In this document: positions 1-4,979 of the stretch, piece after piece
Position numbering within the stretch: position 1 is the first letter of the stretch
How the letters are laid out: every line of letters starts with the position of its first letter
Assembly: GCA_037131655.1 (NCBI GenBank)
Contig: JBAXQP010000193.1
Location: forward strand, 1 to 5,223
DNA: 5,223 nt
Direction: 5' to 3'
DNA from: a bacterium
Lineage (GTDB): Bacteria; Armatimonadota; Fimbriimonadia; Fimbriimonadales; JBAXQP01
Notes under the pieces: generated by a model
What the model saw: only the letters and a program-made list of their open reading frames with translations
The model's database searches: none
What the model was told of the DNA's origin: nothing
Position numbers and translations under genes: made by a program

Positions 1-162
1 AATAAGGGCAACAGGAGAGCAGGCGCAATGCAAAGCAGTTTTCAAGCTGCGTGTTGGAGGAGAATTTTCAACACGTTCAGTCAATTCATCCAGCGACACT
101 AAACGCCTACGGTGTGAAACCTCCTCCTGTTTGTTTTCTAATATTTCATGCAAGATGCTCAT
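1..162 (-). CDS. trpC: Indole-3-glycerol phosphate synthase, N-terminal part (runs off left edge)
   Basis: TrpC closes the ring of carboxyphenylaminodeoxyribulose phosphate to give indole-3-glycerol phosphate in cytosolic tryptophan synthesis. Only the first 54 codons are present, and the frame is open to the window edge. The translation begins MSILHEILENKQEEVSHRRR, which matches the usual TrpC opening: a start, an IL..I...K..EV helix, then a short linker before the first barrel strand. The last residues seen, SPVALI, sit where the family normally continues into the catalytic AE(I/V)K.ASPS strand; that part lies outside the window. The ATG is the only usable start, because the in-frame codons back to an upstream TAA contain no ATG, GTG or TTG. 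The gene lies 42 nt behind trpD on the same strand and is very likely cotranscribed with it. Identification rests on the N-terminal pattern plus the trpD neighbour. Confidence 0.88.
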   Translation of the reverse strand, partial: MSILHEILENKQEEVSHRRRLVSLDELTERVENSPPTRSLKTALHCACSPVALI

Positions 163-194
163 TTTTTTGTCTCGGAAAGCGAGATATCCTCCTT
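163..194 (-). promoter_or_regulatory. trpC ribosome binding site with hairpin between Shine-Dalgarno and ATG
   Basis: On the minus strand a strong Shine-Dalgarno, AAGGAGG (194-188), lies 25 nt before the trpC ATG, which is normally too far. Between them is a perfect 5-bp stem, TCTCG-CTTTC-CGAGA (184-170). If this 15-nt hairpin forms, the Shine-Dalgarno and the ATG are brought to an effective spacing of about 10 nt (ATA plus CAAAAAA), close to ideal. The stem and the distances are seen directly; the bridging role is inference. Confidence 0.55.
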
Positions 195-204
195 AGAATT
201 ACCA

Positions 205-1224
205 TTAATCGACGTGAGAGAATTCGATGAATTCCTGAAGTTTTCGTTTGGCTGCGCCTGATTTCAAGGTCTCGAGCGAAATCTGAACGGCGTCCTGTAA
301 GTTCGGCGTTTTGCCGCCAACCCAGATAGCAGCGGCTGCATTAAGCACGATTGCCCGTTGACATGGCGATGATTCTTCCCTGAGTGAATTCCTAAGCATG
401 ACGGCGTTCTCATCAGGCGTTTGCCCTGCCGCAATTTCACTAATTTGAACACGTTTAATGCCAAATTCTTCCGGCTCGATGGACTGCTCTGTTATATGGC
501 CATTATCCAAGCATACCATCAATGTCTGACCAATCGGCGACATTTCGTCAATGCCATCAATTCCAAAAGCAACAACCGCCTTTTCGCACCCAAGCTGGTT
601 CAGTACGTCAGCTGCTAACCGAACAAATCGATAATCGTAAACACCCATAAACTGACGTTTCGCCTGAGCAGGATTGGTCATGGGGCCCACTAAATTGAAA
701 AATGTTCTTACCCCAATCTCTCGCCGGGGAGCGGCGGCATATTTTAATGCCGGATGGTGCTTTGGAGCAAACATGAATCCGATGCCGATTTTATCGATAG
801 AGTCGGCTATTTGCTCCGGGGTGCGTTCAAGATTCACTCCTAACGCTTCGAGCACATCTGCGCTACCGCATTTGCTGGACATCGCTCGATTGCCGTGCTT
901 AGCAATCGGAACTCCAGCTGCGGCAGCAACAAAAGCGGAGGCGGTTGAAAGATTAAAAGTTTGAAGTTTATCCCCGCCTGTGCCGCATGTATCGACAAGA
1001 TCAGGGCTTTTGGCGTGTACGGGCACAACACGATCCCTCATCGCTTGGACAAATCCCGCGATTTCCTCCGCGGTTTCACCCTTTATTCGAAGGATTCCCA
1101 GCAGAAATCCAATCTGTGCGGCTGTCGCAAGCCCGTCAACAATCTCCCCCATGACAGACTCTGCCTCTGCCGATGTCAAATTATTCCCGCCGATAATGTG
1201 CGCAAACGATTCTTGAATAGTCAT
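205..1224 (-). CDS. trpD: Anthranilate phosphoribosyltransferase
   Basis: TrpD transfers phosphoribose from PRPP to anthranilate, the second committed step of tryptophan synthesis. The 339-residue length is normal for a stand-alone TrpD without a fused glutamine amidotransferase. A helical N-terminal domain (about 1-70, with ATAAQIGFLLGILRIKGET) is followed by the phosphoribosyltransferase core. That core carries GTGGD (81-85, glycine-rich PRPP loop), KHGNR (109-113), SSKCGSADVLEALG (116-129), the anthranilate-site arginine region PRREIGVRTFFNLVGP (166-181) and the metal-binding DGIDEMSP (223-230). No key residue appears missing. The start fits the family's N-terminus. The 20 nt before the ATG contain no Shine-Dalgarno, and the predicted transcript leader is only about a dozen nucleotides. 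It is apparently the first gene of the operon: the upstream gene is divergent, so trpE and trpG are not immediately upstream. Confidence 0.96.
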   Translation of the reverse strand: MTIQESFAHIIGGNNLTSAEAESVMGEIVDGLATAAQIGFLLGILRIKGETAEEIAGFVQAMRDRVVPVHAKSPDLVDTCGTGGDKLQTFNLSTASAFVAAAAGVPIAKHGNRAMSSKCGSADVLEALGVNLERTPEQIADSIDKIGIGFMFAPKHHPALKYAAAPRREIGVRTFFNLVGPMTNPAQAKRQFMGVYDYRFVRLAADVLNQLGCEKAVVAFGIDGIDEMSPIGQTLMVCLDNGHITEQSIEPEEFGIKRVQISEIAAGQTPDENAVMLRNSLREESSPCQRAIVLNAAAAIWVGGKTPNLQDAVQISLETLKSGAAKRKLQEFIEFSHVD

Positions 1225-1242
1225 AATAAGTTGCTACACATC

Positions 1243-1271
1243 ATTGTAACATGCTTTTGCCCCCAACGCAA
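1243..1271 (-). promoter_or_regulatory. Candidate promoter of the trpDC operon
   Basis: On the minus strand, TTGCGT (1271-1266, weak -35) and TACAAT (1248-1243, -10 with 5 of 6 consensus bases) are separated by 17 bp. The -10 is preceded by TGT, which gives an extended TGn motif. Transcription would start near 1236, about 12 nt before the trpD ATG. A dyad of five G and five C (1260-1264 and 1278-1282) brackets the -35 hexamer and could be an operator; this is inference. Confidence 0.5.
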
Positions 1272-1288
1272 TTACCAGGGGGAGAGTA

Positions 1289-1316
1289 TTCAGCAATTAG
1301 CTGTCAGCCATCAGCT
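1289..1316. repeat. Degenerate heptanucleotide tandem repeat (4 units)
   Basis: Four consecutive 7-bp units are visible on the plus strand: TTCAGCA, ATTAGCT, GTCAGCC and ATCAGCT, with consensus NTCAGCN. On the minus strand they read as NGCTGAN. The block lies in the middle of the divergent trpD/thioesterase intergenic region, upstream of both genes. The second and fourth units also form a TTAGCTG/CAGCTAA dyad (1297-1303 and 1312-1318). Function is unknown. Confidence 0.6.
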
Positions 1317-1383
1317 AAAAAGGATTTTCGTGTGTTAGCGGCGAATACAATAATCATTATCTATCCAAAGGAGTCAGCGCCAC

Positions 1384-1791
1384 ATGATCGTTCTACCCAT
1401 CAAGTCTTACTTTTACGACTATGACCTTGGACAGGTTATTAGCAATATCACCTTCGTTCGATGGCTTGAGCATGGACGGTGTTATTTGTTGGATAATTCG
1501 CCTTGGCCTGTCACGCGGCTATTCGAGAATAAGATGTCGCCGATTGTGATGGAGACACGGATTGAGTATAAACGTGTCATGCGGCTCGGGATGGATGTAC
1601 AGCTTAAGATGTGGTTGGGAGGTCTGAGGCGATCGGGATGGACGCTGGAATTTGAATTTGTTGAAGTCGGAAACGATGCCCCTATCGTGCGAGCCACCCA
1701 AAGCGGATGCTTCGTCAACCTCGACACCATCCGCCCCGTACCTATCCCAATAGAACTCCAAGACTACTTCCGCGAAGTCCTTCAACCATAA
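1384..1791 (+). CDS. Hotdog-fold acyl-CoA thioesterase (4HBT/YbgC-FadM type)
   Basis: This is probably a cytosolic enzyme that hydrolyses an acyl-CoA thioester; the substrate cannot be read from sequence. The 135-residue length is that of a single hotdog domain. The family signature lies near the N-terminus (12-32): D..D.G.V..N......LE..R, with Asp14 in the position of the usual catalytic or nucleophile-activating Asp. Gly16, Val18, Asn21, Glu29 and Arg32 are also conserved. The histidine often found after the glycine (GHV) is Gln17 here. The stretch ETRIEYKRVMRLGMDVQLKMW (57-77) fits the strand-turn-strand of the fold. AAAGGAG (1367-1373) lies 10 nt before the ATG and supports the start. The nuclease gene follows after 29 nt, suggesting an operon. 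The last third of the gene switches to C-ending codons (see findings). A role in menaquinone synthesis (DHNA-CoA thioesterase) is unlikely if the futalosine route is used. Confidence 0.82.
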   Translation: MIVLPIKSYFYDYDLGQVISNITFVRWLEHGRCYLLDNSPWPVTRLFENKMSPIVMETRIEYKRVMRLGMDVQLKMWLGGLRRSGWTLEFEFVEVGNDAPIVRATQSGCFVNLDTIRPVPIPIELQDYFREVLQP

Positions 1792-1820
1792 AAGGTAACA
1801 TGCCCTAGAGGGGATTTGAA

Positions 1821-2855
1821 ATGAACCAATTTCTACAATCAGTCGCCGAATACCTAAAGCAACACAGACCGGATGTGCAGATTTTGCGCCATTCTGGCGA
1901 GGAAGATAGCTTCGAGAGCTTCCCAACACCAGTCAGCAAGCAGGGAGACCATCGGTTAGTCGAAGACAGTATTCTAACTGCCCATACCGTCCCAACTGAT
2001 GGAGAGCCGACTGCGTTTACCCATTTTCTGGATGGTATTCAAAGAACAATTGATTTATATTTCGACGAGATTGTGCCGGTGGTTTATGGCTATACGGCAG
2101 CGGCCATTCGTCGAAGGGTTGACCGCCAAATGACTAGTGATGACGGTTGGCAGAATGAACGTCAGGCGCTCTATCTTCCCCGTGATTTGGTTGATATTAG
2201 CGATATGGTTCGCTTCGGGATTGACTGCAAAGTAACCGACCCTGAATTCGATGGAGAAGGTATCCCTCCTCTGGGTGTCATGAAGCAAGCCGCTGCACGT
2301 GAGGTCGCGAATGTTCGCGAAGCGCTTGAAATCAAACTGGCCCGCAACTGGCTTCATGAATATGGACGTCTTGGGACATTTCGGCTAATGGTTGACGGTT
2401 CGATAACGGATTTATGCGATGAAGGGCAAACGGATATGCCGATCGTTGGAGTAGCCAAATCGCACAACACACAATATTTCAATAAATCCGAAGACCTCCT
2501 GAAAATTTATCGCCTAAAGCCAGGCGAGAGATCAAGTGTATTTATCCCTATAAGTGGAAAACGGCAGCAGGTCTACAGTTGGTACTTACGGCTTCGATGG
2601 CAGGCGGGTGCGGGACCTACATTTGGGCTTATTCGTGTTGAGGCGCCGCCGGATGCGGGGATATTGGAGCTTGTTGACCAGGTTTCGGCATGGTTGATGC
2701 AGGAAAGCCAGCCAATCAGCCTTCCCGATAGCCGTTATGACCGGCTCTTATACCCGATTTATAATGTCGAACAATATCTCAAGAGTCAAGCGCCTAGCCA
2801 CACTGTAATTCAAGCGTCATTATCCGCCCTAAGCGCAAGTAAAGCGGTACAATGA
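1821..2855 (+). CDS. NurA-like nuclease domain protein
   Basis: This 344-residue protein resembles the NurA family, metal-dependent RNase H-like nucleases that usually work with the HerA helicase in DNA end processing. The NurA-type pattern is: a first Asp-Gly motif FLDG (69-72, Asp71), a second strand-plus-Asp motif FRLMVDGSI (187-195, Asp192), IVGVAKSH (208-215, Lys213), a late FGLIRVEAP strand (268-276), and a C-terminal YPIYNVEQYLKSQ (311-323), where NurA proteins usually have YP..L..AH. Residues 1-60 are polar and less conserved in appearance. There is no signal peptide or membrane segment. A purine-rich stretch (AGAGGGGA, 1807-1814) supports the start. It ends with tandem in-frame stops TGA TAA. 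HerA is not in the window, so the usual partner cannot be used as support. The similarity is judged by eye; a divergent relative with another role is possible. Confidence 0.6.
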   Translation: MNQFLQSVAEYLKQHRPDVQILRHSGEEDSFESFPTPVSKQGDHRLVEDSILTAHTVPTDGEPTAFTHFLDGIQRTIDLYFDEIVPVVYGYTAAAIRRRVDRQMTSDDGWQNERQALYLPRDLVDISDMVRFGIDCKVTDPEFDGEGIPPLGVMKQAAAREVANVREALEIKLARNWLHEYGRLGTFRLMVDGSITDLCDEGQTDMPIVGVAKSHNTQYFNKSEDLLKIYRLKPGERSSVFIPISGKRQQVYSWYLRLRWQAGAGPTFGLIRVEAPPDAGILELVDQVSAWLMQESQPISLPDSRYDRLLYPIYNVEQYLKSQAPSHTVIQASLSALSASKAVQ

Positions 2856-2864
2856 TAACAGGCT
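2853..2864 (+). repeat. 12-bp direct repeat, left copy (possible target-site duplication)
   Basis: TGATAACAGGCT occurs here and again, without mismatch, at 3018-3029. The left copy contains the stop codon of the NurA-like gene and the following in-frame TAA. The bases just outside differ between the copies, so the repeat is exactly 12 bp. Confidence 0.85.
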
Positions 2865-2898
2865 TAAGACCTTTCCTAAGCTCGGATGACCCGAACGC

Positions 2899-2948
2899 TT
2901 GGCGAATAAATTCGCAGCTAATAGTAGCTAAGTCCGCCTACGCGGACT
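2899..2948 (+). repeat. Triple-hairpin module, left copy
   Basis: Three abutting hairpins: GCGAA-TAAA-TTCGC (2902-2915), AGCTA-ATAG-TAGCT (2916-2929) and AGTCCGC-CTAC-GCGGACT (2931-2948). They contain 17 perfect base pairs. The last is followed by CTTTT. The module aligns without gaps to the reverse complement of 2959-3008. Confidence 0.8.
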
Positions 2949-2958
2949 CTTTTGGAAT

Positions 2959-2978
2959 AACCCACGCAGGTGGGTTTT
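2959..2978 (+). terminator. Possible intrinsic terminator within the hairpin array
   Basis: The plus-strand stem AACCCAC-GCAG-GTGGGTT runs directly into two more T, so the 3' side ends in a four-T run. The preceding hairpin (2931-2948) is also followed by CTTTT. Either could terminate or attenuate transcription from the thioesterase-nuclease genes. The T tracts are short, so full termination is uncertain. Confidence 0.35.
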
Positions 2979-3008
2979 GCTCTTACGAGCTGCGGTTTTA
3001 ACCGCAAA
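2959..3008 (-). repeat. Triple-hairpin module, right inverted copy
   Basis: Read on the minus strand, this is a second copy of the 2899-2948 module: TGCGGTT/AACCGCA (3006-2991), GCTC-GTAA-GAGC (2990-2979) and AACCCAC-CTGC-GTGGGTT (2976-2959). It matches the left copy at 33 of 50 positions without gaps. Of 17 differences, 12 form six compensated base-pair swaps. A 10-nt spacer (2949-2958) separates the copies. Confidence 0.8.
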
Positions 3009-3017
3009 ACACGATAC

Positions 3018-3029
3018 TGATAACAGGCT
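3018..3029 (+). repeat. 12-bp direct repeat, right copy
   Basis: This is an exact second copy of TGATAACAGGCT. Here it is non-coding, yet it still carries the TGATAA double stop that is functional only in the left copy, as expected if it arose by duplication of the nuclease gene's end. Confidence 0.85.
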
Positions 3030-3056
3030 AAAATCAACTCAAACGGGGACTGACAG

Positions 3057-4277
3057 ATGGTTACTGAACTCATTAAATTGGATGGACACGTTATTGACTC
3101 GCTCACACTTTCAAAGGTGCTGGACCTAATCTATCAGCACGGCGTGGATATGGACATCCAACAATGCTACATCGGGCACACGAAGGCCGAACCGAGTCAC
3201 GTCGAGATACTTGTAAAAGCAGAAACGCAGGAAAAACTCGATAAGGTGCTTCACGATGTCCAACAGCATGGCGCCGAGGTGTCTTATGCTCCCGCAACAC
3301 TGACCGAGGCTGAAAAAGATGGCGTTCTCCCCGATAACTTCTACTCGACAACCAACCTGGAGACATTTGTACGCATTGATGCCAAATGGGTGTTAGTTGA
3401 CCCTATCGAGATGGACTGCGGTGTCAAAGCCTATCAAGATAAAGGCGAATGGAAGGCGACCACTGTTCCCATCCACCGTGTCAAAGCCGGAGATTTGCTC
3501 GTGATTGGCTATGTTGGAGTTAAAGTAACCCCACCTGCAAGACGAGAATCCTCGGATGTATTCGCCTTTATGGGCAGTGATGTCTCTTCTGAGAAGCCAA
3601 AAGAGCGCATCGCCCGAGGTGTGGCAGAAATTATTATGCGCGCCAAATCTCAAGGTCAGAAAATTTTAATCGTCGGCGGCCCCGCTATCGTACACACCGG
3701 AGCGGCTCATAACCTTGAAGACCTCATTCTAGGCGGTTGGGTGGATATTCTTTTTGCAGGAAATGCCTTGGCGACCCACGATATCGAAAGCGCTCTGTTA
3801 GGCACTTCCCTTGGCATTAACCTCGAACATGGCTCTCCAGTTCAACATGGACATGAAAACCACCTGAGAGCCATCAATAAAATCCGCTCAGTTGGCGGTA
3901 TTCGTCAAGCTGTCGAGCAAGGAATTTTAACAAAGGGAATCATGCATGCTTGCGTAGTAAAAGGCATCGATTTTGTTCTAGCTGGAAGCATTCGCGATGA
4001 TGGTCCTTTGCCTGATGTCATCTCTGATAGTGTGAAGGCGCAAGACATCATGCGTGAAAAGGTGCGCGGGGTTGGTGTTGCGCTTATGATTGCCACAACA
4101 TTACATTCAGTTGCAACCGGCAACCTGCTCCCCGCCAGCGTGACCACAGTTTGCGTTGACAGTGATGCCGATACTGTCATCAAACTTGCCGACCGCGGCT
4201 CCCACCAGGCTTATGGGCTTGTAACCGATTGCGAGTTCTTCTTGAAAGAATTGGCCGGCAATTTAATTAGAGGCTAA
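3057..4277 (+). CDS. Ornithine cyclodeaminase, TIGR00300 (LOR/SDH-domain) family
   Basis: The family was first named after the LOR/SDH domain of plant lysine-degradation enzymes. Members in archaea, and the C-terminal part of cyanobacterial AgrE/ArgZ, are known as an alternative ornithine cyclodeaminase that converts ornithine to proline and ammonia. The 406-residue length is typical of the stand-alone form. The N-terminal LOR/SDH domain (about 1-100) has LIKLDGHVIDSLTLSKVLD and the hallmark DGVLPDNFYSTTN (88-100), followed by WVLVDPIEMDCGV (111-123). The C-terminal half has a Rossmann-like KILIVGGPAIVHTGA (202-216), GNALATHDIES (235-245), NLEHGSPVQHGHENHL (255-270) and AGSIRDDGPLPDV (309-321). 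No N-terminal arginine dihydrolase domain is fused to it. GGGG (3045-3048) lies 8 nt before the ATG. Family membership is firm; the exact reaction is inferred. The hairpin element separates it from the gene before, and the next gene follows after 18 nt. Confidence 0.88.
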   Translation: MVTELIKLDGHVIDSLTLSKVLDLIYQHGVDMDIQQCYIGHTKAEPSHVEILVKAETQEKLDKVLHDVQQHGAEVSYAPATLTEAEKDGVLPDNFYSTTNLETFVRIDAKWVLVDPIEMDCGVKAYQDKGEWKATTVPIHRVKAGDLLVIGYVGVKVTPPARRESSDVFAFMGSDVSSEKPKERIARGVAEIIMRAKSQGQKILIVGGPAIVHTGAAHNLEDLILGGWVDILFAGNALATHDIESALLGTSLGINLEHGSPVQHGHENHLRAINKIRSVGGIRQAVEQGILTKGIMHACVVKGIDFVLAGSIRDDGPLPDVISDSVKAQDIMREKVRGVGVALMIATTLHSVATGNLLPASVTTVCVDSDADTVIKLADRGSHQAYGLVTDCEFFLKELAGNLIRG

Positions 4278-4295
4278 AAAGAGATTGAAAAACCA

Positions 4296-4979
4296 ATGGA
4301 CGATAATATTAATTCTGAAGATGAATATCCGCTAATTCTTGGTTTTGACGATATACCGGGCACCCTTCACTGGATTCGAGAGGGACTAGATACGCTCGTT
4401 GGCCGCATCGATACTAAGTTGGCGAAAACTTATAATCAACGTTGGTTTGTTCTGAGAAATCTGGCCAAAAGGACCAGTGTCGAAATCGAACGACTTGAAG
4501 GTTGGACTGATGCCTCCCCTGATCTGATAGCCTATCCTGCCAGAAATCTTTTCGAGCTAAACATCACCACAGGATATGTCCTCCTGTCGGAGCAAAACTG
4601 CCTCCAATTCACCGCCGAGCAGGAAGCTGAAGATGTCGAGATCATCAAAAATGCCCTCATGCTTCGTGAAGAAGAGCCGGATGTAACTGTTTGCGAGGAA
4701 ATGAGCAAGCAACACGAACAAATCATGGCCCGCCATGCCGGCAGACTGCATGAAGCCCATGTATCAGTCGCAAAAATGGCAAATTCTGTGGATAAAGACT
4801 GCCTCTATGAATCCTTCTACAAGTTCTATTCCAAATTCGTCCACCCCACCGCCTGGCTAGTCAACACCGACTGGGAATCCAGCGCCGACGACTTCCGAGC
4901 CATCTTCCTCAAAAAAGCCCTGGTAGACGCCGCCGACGTCCTAGGCCAAATCGGCGAAGCCTTCAACCAAGACCGCTAA
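4296..4979 (+). CDS. Hypothetical mostly helical protein
   Basis: I do not recognise this 227-residue protein with confidence. It is acidic at the start and looks almost wholly alpha-helical, with no signal peptide or membrane span. A central helix carries ARNLFELNITTGYVLL (82-97), and near the C-terminus there is YESFYKFYSKFVHPTAW (171-187). An Arg...Glu helix followed by a Y..(Y/F)S...H motif recalls DUF5677-like helical proteins, some of which sit in accessory loci; this is a weak by-eye similarity. Residues 104-150 are rich in Glu and could form a long charged helix. It starts 18 nt after the ornithine cyclodeaminase gene with only a weak AGAG upstream, so it is probably translated as part of the same transcript. 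Its last 47 codons have an unusual composition (34 end in C, none in T). Its stop overlaps that of the convergent gene. Confidence 0.75.
   Translation: MDDNINSEDEYPLILGFDDIPGTLHWIREGLDTLVGRIDTKLAKTYNQRWFVLRNLAKRTSVEIERLEGWTDASPDLIAYPARNLFELNITTGYVLLSEQNCLQFTAEQEAEDVEIIKNALMLREEEPDVTVCEEMSKQHEQIMARHAGRLHEAHVSVAKMANSVDKDCLYESFYKFYSKFVHPTAWLVNTDWESSADDFRAIFLKKALVDAADVLGQIGEAFNQDR

Larger units (their letters stand above)
2865..3017. mobile_element. Small hairpin-array element, candidate non-autonomous mobile palindromic repeat
   Basis: This 153-bp non-coding block fills the gap between the NurA-like and ornithine cyclodeaminase genes and is bounded by the 12-bp direct repeat. It holds six consecutive short perfect-stem hairpins at 2902-2915, 2916-2929, 2931-2948, 2959-2976, 2979-2990 and 2991-3006. 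All can be drawn with 4-nt loops. A weaker TCGG/CCGA stem lies at 2882-2894. The six form two inverted 50-nt modules. There is no ORF that looks real and no clear terminal inverted repeat at the outer ends, so it would need transposition functions in trans. From memory, the left module (a GCGA..TCGC hairpin, a GCTA spacer, then AGTCCGC/GCGGACT) resembles palindromic repeats scattered through cyanobacterial and other environmental bacterial genomes; I cannot check this here. Confidence 0.6.

Noticed and set aside
961..1338. Plus-strand open frame of 125 codons opposite trpD, extending into the divergent intergenic region.
   Set aside because: It is mostly the antisense of a clear trpD gene, is rich in Cys and Arg in the way shadow frames are, and would run through the trpD promoter and the heptad repeat.
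1346..1351. TACAAT as a -10 element for the thioesterase gene.
   Set aside because: No acceptable -35 hexamer lies 16-18 bp upstream (the bases there are GATTTT-like), so I do not call a promoter, although one must exist in 1320-1370.
1799..1815. CCC-TAGA-GGG mini-hairpin over the nuclease ribosome binding site.
   Set aside because: It is only three base pairs and is expected by chance next to a G-rich Shine-Dalgarno.
1519..1929. Minus-strand open frame of 136 codons opposite the thioesterase and the nuclease start.
   Set aside because: It is antisense to two supported genes and shows no family motif or ribosome binding site.
2899..3008. CRISPR-like array because of repeated palindromic units.
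   Set aside because: There are only two copies, inverted rather than direct, with a 10-nt spacer and no cas genes.
2998..3026. TTAACC and TAACAG, 17 bp apart, as a promoter created by the hairpin element.
   Set aside because: The -10 matches the consensus at only about half its positions, and the -35 lies inside a stable stem; support is too weak.
2918..3106. Minus-strand open frame of 62 codons covering part of the hairpin array.
   Set aside because: It runs through palindromic repeats and into the ornithine cyclodeaminase start, has no ribosome binding site and no recognisable protein pattern.
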